A stretch of 64,000 nucleotides of DNA from CAVYPR01 sp963770505 (GTDB lineage: Bacteria > Actinomycetota > Acidimicrobiia > Acidimicrobiales > RAAP-2): the NCBI GenBank assembly GCA_963770505.1, contig CAVYPR010000001.1, positions 62,001 through 126,000 on the forward strand, in the 5' to 3' direction. Made by a program: the position numbers and the translations under genes. The notes beneath the pieces were generated by a model. That model worked only from the letters and a program-made list of their open reading frames with translations. It was not told the DNA's origin and ran no database searches. Every line of letters starts with the position of its first letter. Position 1 is the first letter of the stretch. This document shows positions 35,778 through 44,133 of the stretch, in pieces.

Positions 35778-37481
35778 TCAGGCGCCGGCGGGTGCGGGCA
35801 GGGTGCGGACCGCCCGCCCGTGCTCCATGACGACGACGCGGTCGAAGCCAGCCAGATCCTCCTGGCGGTGGGTGACCAGCAGCACGGTCCGCCCGGCCGA
35901 GGCGGCGAGCACGTCGCGCAGGAGGCTGGCGGCGGTGGGCCCGTCGAGCCCTGCGGTGGGCTCGTCGAGGACCAGGACCTGGGCACCGGTGAGGAGGGCC
36001 CGGGCCAGGGCGATCCGCTGTCGCTGCCCGCCCGAGACCTGCGAGCCGCGCTCACCGACCGGCGTGCCCAGCCCGTCGGCAAGGGTGGTCACCCAGCGGT
36101 CGAGCTGGGCCAGGCGGACCGCCTCGGCCACCTCGTCGTCGGTGGCCGAGGGGCGGGACAGAACGATGTTGTCCCTGATGGAGCCGGGGAAGAGGTGGGC
36201 GTCCTGGTCGACCAGGGCCACCGCCCGCCGCACGTCGGACTGGCCGAGCCGCTCGAGGTCGATGCCGCCCAGGGTGGCCCCGCCCGCCGACAGGGGCCAG
36301 AAGCGCAGGAGCACGTTGACCACGCTGGATTTCCCGGCCCCGCTGGCCCCGACCACGGCCGTTCGCCCGCCGGGGTCCACGGCCAGGTCGAGGCCGTGGA
36401 GGGCCCACGGCAGGTCCGGCCCGTAGCGGAGATGGGCGTCGCTGAGGGCGACGGCCAGCGGCCCGGTGGGGACGGGCTCGGGGGACACCGGGTCGACCAC
36501 CGGGACCTCCACCGCGCCCAGCGCCAGCAGCCGCCGGCCGGCCGCCACGACGTCGCCGGTGCGCAGCGCGGCCAGGGCCAGCGCGGCCACCGGCTCGAAG
36601 GCCCCCAGGGCGGCCAGGGGCAGGACGGCCAGCATGACGGCCTCCATCCGGTGGCCGTGCACGGCCGAGACCCCGGCGGCCAGCACGCCGACGACGGCGG
36701 CCCCGGCGCAGACGACGACCACAGCCGAGGTGGCCCCGGCGGCCAGGGCGCGGCGGCGGGACAGCCGAGTGAGCTCGGCGTCGGCCGCCTCCACCCGGGC
36801 CATGGCGGCCGCATCCGCCCCGTAGGCGAGGAGCTCGGGAGCGCCCTGGACGAGGTCGACCACCTCGGCCGAGAGCTGCCCGCGCAGCGCCGCCGCCCGG
36901 CCCCTCGAGGGGCTGGCGGCCAGGGCCACCGCCGGGGTCGCCAGGGCCGCCACGACCAGGCACGCGGCCAGGACCAGCCCGGCCAGGGGCAGGATCAGCG
37001 CCACCAGGACCACGGCCGTCACGGCGGCTCCCACCGTGACGGCCACCGGAAGCAGAGAGCGCAGGTAGAGGTCCTGGAGAGTGTCGACGTCGTCGGTGGC
37101 CCGGGCGAGCAGGTCGCCGCTGCGCCAGCCGGCGAGCCCGGCGGGGGAGAGGGGCTCGAGACGGTCGTAGAGCCACAGGCGCCACCCGCTGAGGGCCCGG
37201 AAGGCGGCGTCGTGGCCGACGAGCCGTTCGCCGTAGCGGAGGGGCCCGCGGATGAAGGCCAGGACTTCGACCGCGGCCAGCAGGCCGGCAATGGCCCCGA
37301 GGCCGGGTCGGAAGGCCGCCCGGTCGATCACGTACCCCGACCCGGCCAGGAGGCCGACCGTGGCCAGGGCCGCCGCCACACCGAGCAGGGTGGCCACCGC
37401 CATGCGGCCCCAGGGAGGGGCGCTGATGCGGGCGAGCCGCCGCAGGACGGCCGGTCCGGAGGCCGGGGTCGGCGCGCTCAC
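35778..37481 (-). CDS. cydC: Thiol reductant ABC exporter subunit CydC
   Basis: 567 residues. An N-terminal exporter transmembrane domain of about six helices (residues 20-310) is followed by an ABC domain with Walker A 'GASGAGKSSVV', signature 'VSGGQRQRIALARALL', Walker B 'VLVLDEPTAGLD' and the switch His in 'VTHRQED'. The GTG start overlaps the CydD stop (GTGA). CydDC exports cysteine and glutathione (probably also low-molecular-weight thiols) and is needed for assembly of cytochrome bd. No cydAB lies in the window. Confidence 0.9.
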   Translation of the reverse strand: MSAPTPASGPAVLRRLARISAPPWGRMAVATLLGVAAALATVGLLAGSGYVIDRAAFRPGLGAIAGLLAAVEVLAFIRGPLRYGERLVGHDAAFRALSGWRLWLYDRLEPLSPAGLAGWRSGDLLARATDDVDTLQDLYLRSLLPVAVTVGAAVTAVVLVALILPLAGLVLAACLVVAALATPAVALAASPSRGRAAALRGQLSAEVVDLVQGAPELLAYGADAAAMARVEAADAELTRLSRRRALAAGATSAVVVVCAGAAVVGVLAAGVSAVHGHRMEAVMLAVLPLAALGAFEPVAALALAALRTGDVVAAGRRLLALGAVEVPVVDPVSPEPVPTGPLAVALSDAHLRYGPDLPWALHGLDLAVDPGGRTAVVGASGAGKSSVVNVLLRFWPLSAGGATLGGIDLERLGQSDVRRAVALVDQDAHLFPGSIRDNIVLSRPSATDDEVAEAVRLAQLDRWVTTLADGLGTPVGERGSQVSGGQRQRIALARALLTGAQVLVLDEPTAGLDGPTAASLLRDVLAASAGRTVLLVTHRQEDLAGFDRVVVMEHGRAVRTLPAPAGA

Positions 37482-39211
37482 CGGCCCGCCATGGCCGTGT
37501 CGACCGGCCCCTGCGAGCCGATGCCGGCGGGTGCCGCGGGGGGGGCGAGGGTGACCACCCGGTCGATCCGCCCGACGAGGGCCGGGCGGTGGGCGGCGAC
37601 CAGGACGGTTCGGCCGTCGAACCACGGGGCGAGGGCGGCCGCGAGCTCGGCCTCGGTGGTCGCGTCGAGGTGGGCGACGGGCTCGTCGAGGAGGACCACG
37701 GGCGCCTGGCGCAGCACCGCTCGGGCCAGGGCCAGCCGCTGGCGCTCGCCGGCGCTGAGGGTGAGGCCGCCCTCGCCGACCCGGGTTTCGAGACCCTCGG
37801 GGAGCTGGGAGACCAGCTCGCCCAGGCCGCAGGCTTCCAGCGCGCCCTGCAGCTCGGTGTCGCCGGCCCCGGCGGCCGCCAGCCGCAGGTTGTCGGCGAT
37901 GGTGCCGGCGAAGAGGTGGGGGCGTTGGGGCACCCACGAGAGGTGCGCCCGCCAGCTCGCCGCGGCGACGTCGGCGAGGTCGACCTCCCCCACGGCGATC
38001 GTTCCCTCGCCGGGCTGCACGAAGCCGAGGAGCAGGGAGAGAACCGTCGACTTGCCGGAGCCTGACGGGCCGACCAGGGCGACGTGCTCGCCGGGGCCGA
38101 GCTGGAGGTCGAAGTGGTCGAGGGCCGGGACGGCCCGTCCCGGGTAGTCGACGCGCACCCCCGAGAGGCGGACCGTGGCCGTCCGCGGATCGGGGACGTT
38201 GGCCGAGGGCGACGCGGCGGCGGCCGTGGGGAGGTCGAGGAGGTCGAGGATCCGCTCGGCCGCCGCCTGTCCCTCGGCACTGGCATGGAACTCGGCCCCC
38301 GCCCGGCGCAGCGGGAGGAAGACCTCGGGGGAGACCAGCAGGACGGCCAGGGCGGTGGAGAGGCTGACCGTGCCGCCGAGGAGCCGCAGGCCGAGCACCA
38401 TGGCCACCAGGCCGACCCCCATGCCGGCCAGGAACTCCATGGCCAGGGCGGACAGGAAGGCCACCCGGAGCAGCGTCATCGAGGTCTGGCGAAGACCCTC
38501 GGTCGAGGCGGCGACCTCGCGCCGCCCGTGGGCCTGGCGGCCGAACGCCCGGAGGGTGGGCAGTCCCTGCACCAGGTCGAGGAAGCGGGCCGAGAGGGAC
38601 GAGAGCCTCCGCCATTGGCGGTGGGTCTCCCGGCCGGTCTTTCGCCCGAAGTAGACCATGGACAGAGGCACCAGCACCACCACCCCGGCCAGGACCAGCA
38701 TGGAGACCCAGTCCTCCCAGCCCACCCAGGCCAGGATGGCGATCGGTGCCAGGCCGGCCAGCACCGCCTGGGGGAGGTAGCGGCCGAAGTAGGCATCGAG
38801 GGCGGCGACGCCGCGGGTGGCGGTGAGCGAGAGCTCCCCGGCGCGCTCTTGGGCCAGCCACGACGGGCCGAGGTCGAGGGTCTGGCGCAGGAGCTGGCGC
38901 CTGAGGGCCGAGGTCACGGTGGCCGAGGTCCCCTGGGCCGCCGCCTCGCCGGCCCACACGCAGAGGGCACGGGCGACGAAGGCCGCCGCCATCCCCACCA
39001 GCCGGGGGGCGACGTCCGAGAGGGTGGCGTGGTCGAGGAGGGCAGAGGAGACCACCGAGCCCAGGAGGACCGCCTGGGCCACCACACAGACGGTGGCGGC
39101 GAGGCCGACCGCCACCGCCACCGCCAGGTAGCGGCGGGTGACGGCGACCCGGGCCGTCAGGCGAGCGTCGAGCAGGCCACCGAACCGCCGGGGTCCGGCC
39201 GAGGAGGGCAT
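37478..39211 (-). CDS. cydD: Thiol reductant ABC exporter subunit CydD
   Basis: 577 residues from ATG 39211. The transmembrane domain spans residues 20-320 (including 'SWLAQERAGELSLTATRGVAALD' and 'FFGRYLPQ'-type exporter motifs). The ATPase domain has Walker A 'GPSGSGKSTVL', signature 'LSAGERQRLALARAVL', Walker B 'VVLLDEPVAHLD' and the His of 'VAAHRPA'. It precedes cydC with a 4-bp overlap, so the two subunits are made in a coupled operon. The promoter element TACCGT lies 6 bases before the start. Confidence 0.9.
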   Translation of the reverse strand: MPSSAGPRRFGGLLDARLTARVAVTRRYLAVAVAVGLAATVCVVAQAVLLGSVVSSALLDHATLSDVAPRLVGMAAAFVARALCVWAGEAAAQGTSATVTSALRRQLLRQTLDLGPSWLAQERAGELSLTATRGVAALDAYFGRYLPQAVLAGLAPIAILAWVGWEDWVSMLVLAGVVVLVPLSMVYFGRKTGRETHRQWRRLSSLSARFLDLVQGLPTLRAFGRQAHGRREVAASTEGLRQTSMTLLRVAFLSALAMEFLAGMGVGLVAMVLGLRLLGGTVSLSTALAVLLVSPEVFLPLRRAGAEFHASAEGQAAAERILDLLDLPTAAAASPSANVPDPRTATVRLSGVRVDYPGRAVPALDHFDLQLGPGEHVALVGPSGSGKSTVLSLLLGFVQPGEGTIAVGEVDLADVAAASWRAHLSWVPQRPHLFAGTIADNLRLAAAGAGDTELQGALEACGLGELVSQLPEGLETRVGEGGLTLSAGERQRLALARAVLRQAPVVLLDEPVAHLDATTEAELAAALAPWFDGRTVLVAAHRPALVGRIDRVVTLAPPAAPAGIGSQGPVDTAMAGR

Positions 39212-39217
39212 CGGACC

Positions 39218-39223
39218 ACGGTA
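39218..39223 (-). promoter_or_regulatory. -10 element of the leaderless cydDC transcript
   Basis: On the minus strand TACCGT is followed by 6 bases and the ATG of cydD at 39211. Confidence 0.5.
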
Positions 39224-39292
39224 CCGATCGGGGCCGCTGGCCACGAGTCGGCCGAACCCGTTCCGGCCCGCCGCCGTGGAGCGTGCCCGCCC

Positions 39293-39298
39293 TAGAGT
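39293..39298 (+). promoter_or_regulatory. -10 element of a leaderless transcript
   Basis: TAGAGT is followed by 7 bases and the GTG at 39306. Confidence 0.5.
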
Positions 39299-39305
39299 CT
39301 CGCGG

Positions 39306-40109
39306 GTGCCCGCGGACCCCCACGCCCTCGACGGCTTCACCCGCACCGTCGAGAGCCACGTCGGCAGGACGCGCGACGTCTACCGGCTCGGCCACGGGCC
39401 GGCGGTGCTCATCATCGCCGAGGTCCCGGGAATCACGCCCAAGGTGGCGGAGTTCGCCCGCAGGGTGGCCGCGCTCGGCTGCACCGCCGTGCTGCCCCAC
39501 CTCTTCGGCGCCCCAGGCGTGGAGCCCACGGCGGGAGCCATGGCCAAGACCCTGGGCTCGGTCTGCATCTCCCGGGAATTCACCCTGCTCGCCCTGCACA
39601 AGACGAGCCCCGTCACCGTTTGGCTCCGCAAGCTGGCCGCGGCGGAGCACGAGCGTTGCGGCGGGCCCGGGGTGGGCGTGGTGGGCATGTGCCTGACCGG
39701 CGGGTTCGCCCTGGCCATGATGGTCGACGACGTCGTCGTGGCCCCGGTCCTCAGCCAGCCGTCCCTGCCCGGACCGGTCTCACGCCGCCACAAGGCCGAC
39801 CTCGGCATCTCCGACGCCGACCTGGCGCGGGTGAGGGAGCGCGTGGCCGCCGGCGCCTGCGTGCTGGGCCTGCGCTTCACCGGGGACCCGGCCTGTCCCC
39901 CCGAGCGCTTCGAGCGGCTCCGCCGGGAGCTCGGCGACGGCTTCATCGGCGTCGAGCTGGACTCGTCGGCGTCCAACCCCTACGGCCACAAGAAACACGC
40001 ACATTCGGTCCTCACCGGGGATCTCGACGACCGCCCAGGCACCCCGACCCGCGGCGCCCTCGACAAGGTGCTCTCCTTCTTCTCCGAGCGGCTGCTGGCC
40101 GAGCCCTGA
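39306..40109 (+). CDS. Dienelactone hydrolase family protein
   Basis: 267 residues. The alpha/beta-hydrolase core contains 'AVLIIAEVPGITPKVAEFARRVAALGC' and the nucleophile elbow 'GVVGMCLTGGFALAM', where Cys is the nucleophile as in dienelactone hydrolase. The His is probably within 'GHKKHAHS'. Dienelactone hydrolases open lactone rings in aromatic catabolism; many relatives are general carboxylesterases. No ring-cleavage genes are nearby. The GTG start is fixed by TAGAGT. It is divergent from cydD. Confidence 0.75.
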   Translation: MPADPHALDGFTRTVESHVGRTRDVYRLGHGPAVLIIAEVPGITPKVAEFARRVAALGCTAVLPHLFGAPGVEPTAGAMAKTLGSVCISREFTLLALHKTSPVTVWLRKLAAAEHERCGGPGVGVVGMCLTGGFALAMMVDDVVVAPVLSQPSLPGPVSRRHKADLGISDADLARVRERVAAGACVLGLRFTGDPACPPERFERLRRELGDGFIGVELDSSASNPYGHKKHAHSVLTGDLDDRPGTPTRGALDKVLSFFSERLLAEP

Positions 40110-40196
40110 TCGGAGCAGGGGAACGGGCCGCTTGGAGCGAGGCCCGCCGGGGGCGGGATCACCCGCGAGCGGGGGCGGTTGCGCGAGAGTCGTGGG

Positions 40197-40994
40197 GTGG
40201 AGCGGGGCGAGTTCGTCGGCCGCTACCTCGACCGGCTCGAGCTGGGCACGCCGGCGGGGCCGGATGCCTCGGTCCTCTGCGCGCTGCACCAGGCCCACCT
40301 CACGAAGGTCCCCTTCGAGAACCTCGACGTGCACCTCGGGGTCCCGATCACGCTGGACCTCGGCGCTCTCGCCGACAAGGTCCTCAGACGCAACCGGGGC
40401 GGCTTCTGCTACGAGCTGAACGGGCTCTTCGCCGAGCTGCTCACCGACCTCGGCTTCCGGGTGACGCTGCTCGGGGCGCGGGTCTGGGGGGAGCACGGGT
40501 TCGGCCCGCCCCTCGACCACCTGGTGCTGCGGGTGGCGTGCGCCGACGACCCGACGGAGTGGCTGGCTGACGTCGGTTTCGGGGCGCACTCGCTCTTCCC
40601 GCTCCGGGTCGAGCCCCGGCTCCGCCAGGACGACCCCGGCGGGGTCTTCCGCATCGAGCCCGCTGGGAACGGCGACCTCGACGTGCTGCGGGACGGAACC
40701 GTGCAGTACCGAGTCGAGCCCCACCCCCGGCTGCTCACAGCGTTCGAGGCGATGTGCTGGTACCAGCAGACCTCCCCTCGCTCGCACTTCACCGTCGCCC
40801 CCCTTTGCACCCTGCAGACGCCGCGGGGCAGGGTGACCCTCAGCGGGGACCGCTTGATCCGCACCGAGGACGGGGTGAAGGACGAGCGGGTGGTGGACGG
40901 CGAGGGCGAGCTGCTCGACATCTACCGCACCACCTTCGGAATCGACCTCGACCGGGTGCCGGGCACCGGCGCGAGCACGCCCATGGGCGGCTGA
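40197..40994 (+). CDS. Arylamine N-acetyltransferase
   Basis: 265 residues. The NAT catalytic triad is complete: Cys in 'RNRGGFCYELNGLFAELL', His in 'PPLDHLVLRV' and Asp in 'WLADVGFGAHSLFPL'. The N-terminal 'VPFENLDVHLG' is also conserved. NAT transfers acetyl from acetyl-CoA (or propionyl groups in mycobacteria) to arylamines and hydrazines. The GTG at 40197 aligns with the usual family N-terminus; a TTG at 40179 is an alternative. It is located downstream of the dienelactone hydrolase with 87 bp between them. Confidence 0.85.
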   Translation: MERGEFVGRYLDRLELGTPAGPDASVLCALHQAHLTKVPFENLDVHLGVPITLDLGALADKVLRRNRGGFCYELNGLFAELLTDLGFRVTLLGARVWGEHGFGPPLDHLVLRVACADDPTEWLADVGFGAHSLFPLRVEPRLRQDDPGGVFRIEPAGNGDLDVLRDGTVQYRVEPHPRLLTAFEAMCWYQQTSPRSHFTVAPLCTLQTPRGRVTLSGDRLIRTEDGVKDERVVDGEGELLDIYRTTFGIDLDRVPGTGASTPMGG

Positions 40995-41159
40995 GGCCAC
41001 CGCCGGACCGTTCCCGATGACCTCCGAGGCCCGTCGCCCGGGCCCCCGTGGCGCTTTCGTGGCAGAACCGTGTCCGGAGCCGGTCACCTGCGGGTGTGGG
41101 TGCGGGGCGCGCTACCATCCGCCCGACGACCGGAGAGTCGACGGGGGAGTGGTCCGAAC

Positions 41160-41447
41160 GTGGAGCTGACGCCTTGGCCGGGGTCGACGCAGGCCGTGCT
41201 GGTGCGCAGCGACGGCGACTGGCTCATCCAGTGGCGGGTCGGCGGCCGGCGGATGGATGTGACCCGTCTACGCCACGACGAGCTCGCTGCCGAGATCGGC
41301 GGGCGCGGCCGTGACGCCGACACCGTGGCCTACATCGAGCGACGCCTTAACAACGCGGGCTTCATCGCCAAGCTCCGCGATGGCCAGCGGGACCTGCTCG
41401 GCCCCCACGAGGTCGCCTCCTGGCACCTTCGTCCGCGGCTCCGGTAA
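41160..41447 (+). CDS. Small conserved-looking protein, unknown function
   Basis: 95 residues from GTG, with GGGGGAG about 13 bases upstream and a TACCAT element about 45 bases upstream. The sequence is compact and alpha/beta-like, with 'DWLIQWRVGGRRMDVTRLRHD', 'VAYIERRLNNAGFIAKLRDG' and a C-terminal 'LLGPHEVASWHLRP'. No family was recognised. No signal peptide is present. Codon usage matches the neighbours, so it is probably a real cytoplasmic protein. Confidence 0.55.
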   Translation: MELTPWPGSTQAVLVRSDGDWLIQWRVGGRRMDVTRLRHDELAAEIGGRGRDADTVAYIERRLNNAGFIAKLRDGQRDLLGPHEVASWHLRPRLR

Positions 41448-41482
41448 GGGGGACGGAGAGGGGGCGCAGGCTGAGGGGGCGA

Positions 41483-41513
41483 CGGCCCGCGATCCCCGGC
41501 CCCCGCCGGGCCG
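41483..41513. terminator. Possible bidirectional hairpin terminator
   Basis: CGGCCCG pairs with CGGGCCG across 17 bases, in the convergent gap between the small protein and the ArsR-SRPBCC gene. Confidence 0.3.
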
Positions 41514-42362
41514 CTACCCGCCCCTGTACCCCTCGGGGGGGCCCTCCTGTGGACCGAGGACCGGCTCGAAGGAGGCACGATAGGCGTCGAAGTGCCCCTG
41601 CCAGCCGTCGGGCACCGGTGCCGTGCCGGCCAGGCGGTCGAGGCAGTCGTCCCAGCCCGCCGCGTGGCGTGCCGCGGCGCTCGGCGGCAGCTCGTTGTAG
41701 AGGACGAGGAGGGTGCCTCCGCCGTCGGCCGCCAGCTCGAAGCGCAGGACCTCACCGCCCCAGCTGCAGGAGAGGAGATGCGGCTCGTCGACGGCGAGCA
41801 CCGTCCCGGTGAGAGTCATGTCGATGACTTCGGGCGGGAAGGGGAACGAGATCGACGCTCCCACCTCCCATCGGCCCCCTTCGACCACCACGTCGCAGGG
41901 GAACCAGGTCGCCAGCTGCTCGCGCTCGGTGATCGCCCTCCACACGACGGCAGGCGGGTCGGGCAGGCGTCGTGCGAGGCGGACGGCCGGTCGGGGCCCT
42001 CCGACGGCGATCGTGGCCCTGCCGATCACCTCCGCCTCTTGTTGCTCCGGTGGCTCTTGTTGCACGGGCTGGGCCTGCAGCCCGTCGAGCCGGTCTGACC
42101 AGAATTTCCGGTAGGGCTCGAGCCAGTCGTCGAGCGCCTCCAACGGCTCGGGGTTGATGCGGTAGAGGCGGCGCTGCGCCTCGGCGCGCACCTCGACCAT
42201 GCCTGCCTCTTTCAGGACCCGCAGGTGCTTGGAGACGGCGGGCTGGCTCAGCGCCAGCTCCGACACGAGGTCGCCCACCGGCCGTTCGCCTTCGCGCAGC
42301 AGGTCGAGGATCGCTCGGCGGCTGGGTTCGTTGAGAACGTCGAGGGCCACAGGCGACGGCAC
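41514..42362 (-). CDS. ArsR-type HTH fused to SRPBCC/AHSA1 domain
   Basis: 282 residues from GTG. Residues 1-85 are a winged-helix ArsR repressor domain ('LNEPSRRAILDLLREGERPVG', 'LALSQPAVSKHLRVLKEAGMV'). After a Gln/Pro-rich linker, residues 125-275 form an AHSA1-type START-like domain ('LPDPPAVVWRAITEREQLATWFPCD', 'LLVLYNELPP', 'GWDDCLDRLAG'). More often the two are separate adjacent genes; a fusion implies a repressor whose hydrophobic ligand cavity is part of the same chain. Two direct repeats upstream are a candidate operator. Confidence 0.85.
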   Translation of the reverse strand: MPSPVALDVLNEPSRRAILDLLREGERPVGDLVSELALSQPAVSKHLRVLKEAGMVEVRAEAQRRLYRINPEPLEALDDWLEPYRKFWSDRLDGLQAQPVQQEPPEQQEAEVIGRATIAVGGPRPAVRLARRLPDPPAVVWRAITEREQLATWFPCDVVVEGGRWEVGASISFPFPPEVIDMTLTGTVLAVDEPHLLSCSWGGEVLRFELAADGGGTLLVLYNELPPSAAARHAAGWDDCLDRLAGTAPVPDGWQGHFDAYRASFEPVLGPQEGPPEGYRGG

Positions 42363-42373
42363 GTCATTAGGTT

Positions 42374-42397
42374 GCTGTCATCCTTATATAGCTGTCA
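42374..42397 (-). promoter_or_regulatory. Direct-repeat candidate operator of the ArsR-SRPBCC gene
   Basis: TGACAGC (minus strand) occurs twice with a 17-bp period, spanning an AT-rich TATATAAGGA, beginning 12 bases upstream of the GTG start. The upstream copy is part of a TTGACA -35-like hexamer. Autorepression is inferred. Confidence 0.4.
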
Positions 42398-42440
42398 AGT
42401 GATTTGAATGACGGCTGCCCAGGTCCCACAGCCTGGGGCC

Positions 42441-43523
42441 CTAGTCGAAGACGACGACGCTCCGGGTGACCTCTCCGGCGGCCAGGGCCCGGCACGCGTC
42501 GTTCAGCCCCTCGAGGGGGATCCTGGCCGAGACCATGTCGTCGAGGTTGAGCCGGCCCTGGCGGTAGAACTCGAGGAGGCGGGGCATGTCCACCCGGAAG
42601 CGGTTCGACCCCATGAGGCACCCCTGCAGGCGCTTCTCCGAGAGGAAATCCGCCCCCTCGAGCTCCACTTTCACCCCCAAGGGGACCATGCCAATGACGG
42701 TTGCCGTGCCGCCCTGGCGCACCATGGCGTAGGCCTGTTCGACGGTGGTTTTCTTGCCGATCGCCTCGAAGGAGTAGTCCGCGCCGCCGTTGGTGAGTTC
42801 CCGGACGGCGGCAACCGGGTCCACGGTCGAGGCGTCGACGGTGTCGGTCGCGCCAAGGCGCCTTGCCAGCTCGAGCTTGGCCGGGACGGTGTCCACCGCG
42901 ATGACGCCGAGTGCCCCGGCGATGCGGGCCGCCTGCACGGCGCTCAGGCCGATGCCGCCGCAGCCCAGGACGACGACCGACGATGCCGGTTCCACCGACG
43001 CGGTCCGAAAGACCGCTCCGACCCCGGTCAGGACCCCGCAGCCCAGGAGCGCCGCACGATCGAGGGGGACGTCGTGGGGGATCTTCACCAGGGCCCGCTC
43101 GTGGACGAGGAGCTGCTCGGCGAAGGAGCCGAGGTCGGCGAACTGCCAAACGGTCTCGCCCCGGCGGGTGAGGCGCGGGGGCTCGTCGCCACCGCGGCGG
43201 ACCGAGGGGCTGGCGCAGAGGTAGGGCTGACCGGTCAGGCAGCGCTCGCACTCCCCGCAGAAGATCGACACGCAGGAGATCACGTGGTCTCCGGCCGAGA
43301 CGTAGGTGACGTCGCGTCCGACTGCCTCGACCACCCCGGCCGACTCGTGACCGAGAACCGTCGGCGTGGGCCACGGGTATAGGCCCTCCATGAAGTGCAG
43401 GTCGCTGTGGCACACGCCGGCGGCGGCGGTGCGCACGAGGACTTCACGTGGCCCGGGGGCGTCAACCGTCACGTCCTCGATGATGAACTCACCCGGAACC
43501 TCCTCCAGCACCGCAGCTCGCAT
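42441..43523 (-). CDS. Zinc-dependent medium-chain alcohol dehydrogenase
   Basis: 360 residues from ATG with AGGAG 6 bases upstream. Catalytic zinc ligands lie in 'AAAGVCHSDLHF' (Cys), 'VLGHESAGVV' (His-Glu) and 'LLGCGVLTGVG' (Cys). The structural zinc site is the four-Cys lobe 'CGECERCLTGQPYLC'. The coenzyme site is 'VVVLGCGGIGLSAVQAARIAG' followed by an acidic residue ('VDTVP'), indicating NAD(H). The closest general type is class III-like MDR dehydrogenases, which act on primary alcohols or aldehydes. The substrate is not predictable. Confidence 0.85.
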   Translation of the reverse strand: MRAAVLEEVPGEFIIEDVTVDAPGPREVLVRTAAAGVCHSDLHFMEGLYPWPTPTVLGHESAGVVEAVGRDVTYVSAGDHVISCVSIFCGECERCLTGQPYLCASPSVRRGGDEPPRLTRRGETVWQFADLGSFAEQLLVHERALVKIPHDVPLDRAALLGCGVLTGVGAVFRTASVEPASSVVVLGCGGIGLSAVQAARIAGALGVIAVDTVPAKLELARRLGATDTVDASTVDPVAAVRELTNGGADYSFEAIGKKTTVEQAYAMVRQGGTATVIGMVPLGVKVELEGADFLSEKRLQGCLMGSNRFRVDMPRLLEFYRQGRLNLDDMVSARIPLEGLNDACRALAAGEVTRSVVVFD

Positions 43524-43953
43524 GGTTGCTCCTCTCGCCACGCCTCGTCCTGGCGGCCTGCCGGGCCACCCTGGACGGCGAAAATAGCTGGTCGAGACGG
43601 CAATTGGCGGTCGGGGGGACAAGCCGGACCCCCGCCACCCACCTCCATGGCGTGACGCAGCGGTGCACGCCACGCGAGGTGGTCTCGACCTGAAGGGGAG
43701 CGCGTGGGCCACCGCGGGCGCGGACGACCTCGTCGGGCGAGGGCGAGATGACCCTGCATCCACACGGCGTGGTCGCGTCCGGCGCGGATCCGCGGCGGAC
43801 GCGGTACCGCCGGATTTAGTTTCCTCCTTGCACGCGCGGATGGCGTTGCGTGGCCCGGCACGTGTCGCGTCACCCCGTTCTTGCGTCGCCGCGTGGCGCG
43901 GTCTACCGCGAAGCACCGTCCAGTCGGGGTGGATCCGCGCTCGTTCCCACAAC
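43524..43953. other. Intergenic region without recognisable gene
   Basis: This is the left part of a 610-bp gap between the alcohol dehydrogenase and the 2002-residue surface protein. No frame here has convincing coding character or a family match. The right part of the gap carries the promoter block described next. Confidence 0.5.
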
Positions 43954-44020
43954 GTTTCGTCAACTTCGTATCAGAGCCTTGCCATTTCGTAGGGCTTACG
44001 TTGATAATGCCAATTGGGTG
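43954..44020 (+). promoter_or_regulatory. Promoter block shared by the two paralogous surface-protein genes
   Basis: TTTCGTCAACT and GAGCCTTGCC precede a -35-like TTGCCA (43979-43984), an 18-bp spacer and GATAAT (44003-44008), then GCCAATTG. The same ordered blocks occur at 63721-63782. The predicted leader to the ATG at 44134 is about 120 nt. Confidence 0.65.
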
Positions 44021-44133
44021 TTTGTTGGTTCGGTGGGGAGCGGGTATCTGGGAGCCCTTGCCCCGCAGGCATGCTGCAAGCAATGAGTGTGTATGTGCCG
44101 CGCGCAGTGATGTGGCAGAGGGAGAAACGAAGG

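Noticed and set aside
35778..39211. A complete cytochrome bd operon
   Set aside because: Only cydD and cydC are present; no cydA or cydB lies within the window on either side.
44014..44133. Upstream start for the 2002-residue protein
   Set aside because: The extra 40 residues precede the signal peptide, overlap the predicted leader, and are not matched in the paralogue at 63902.
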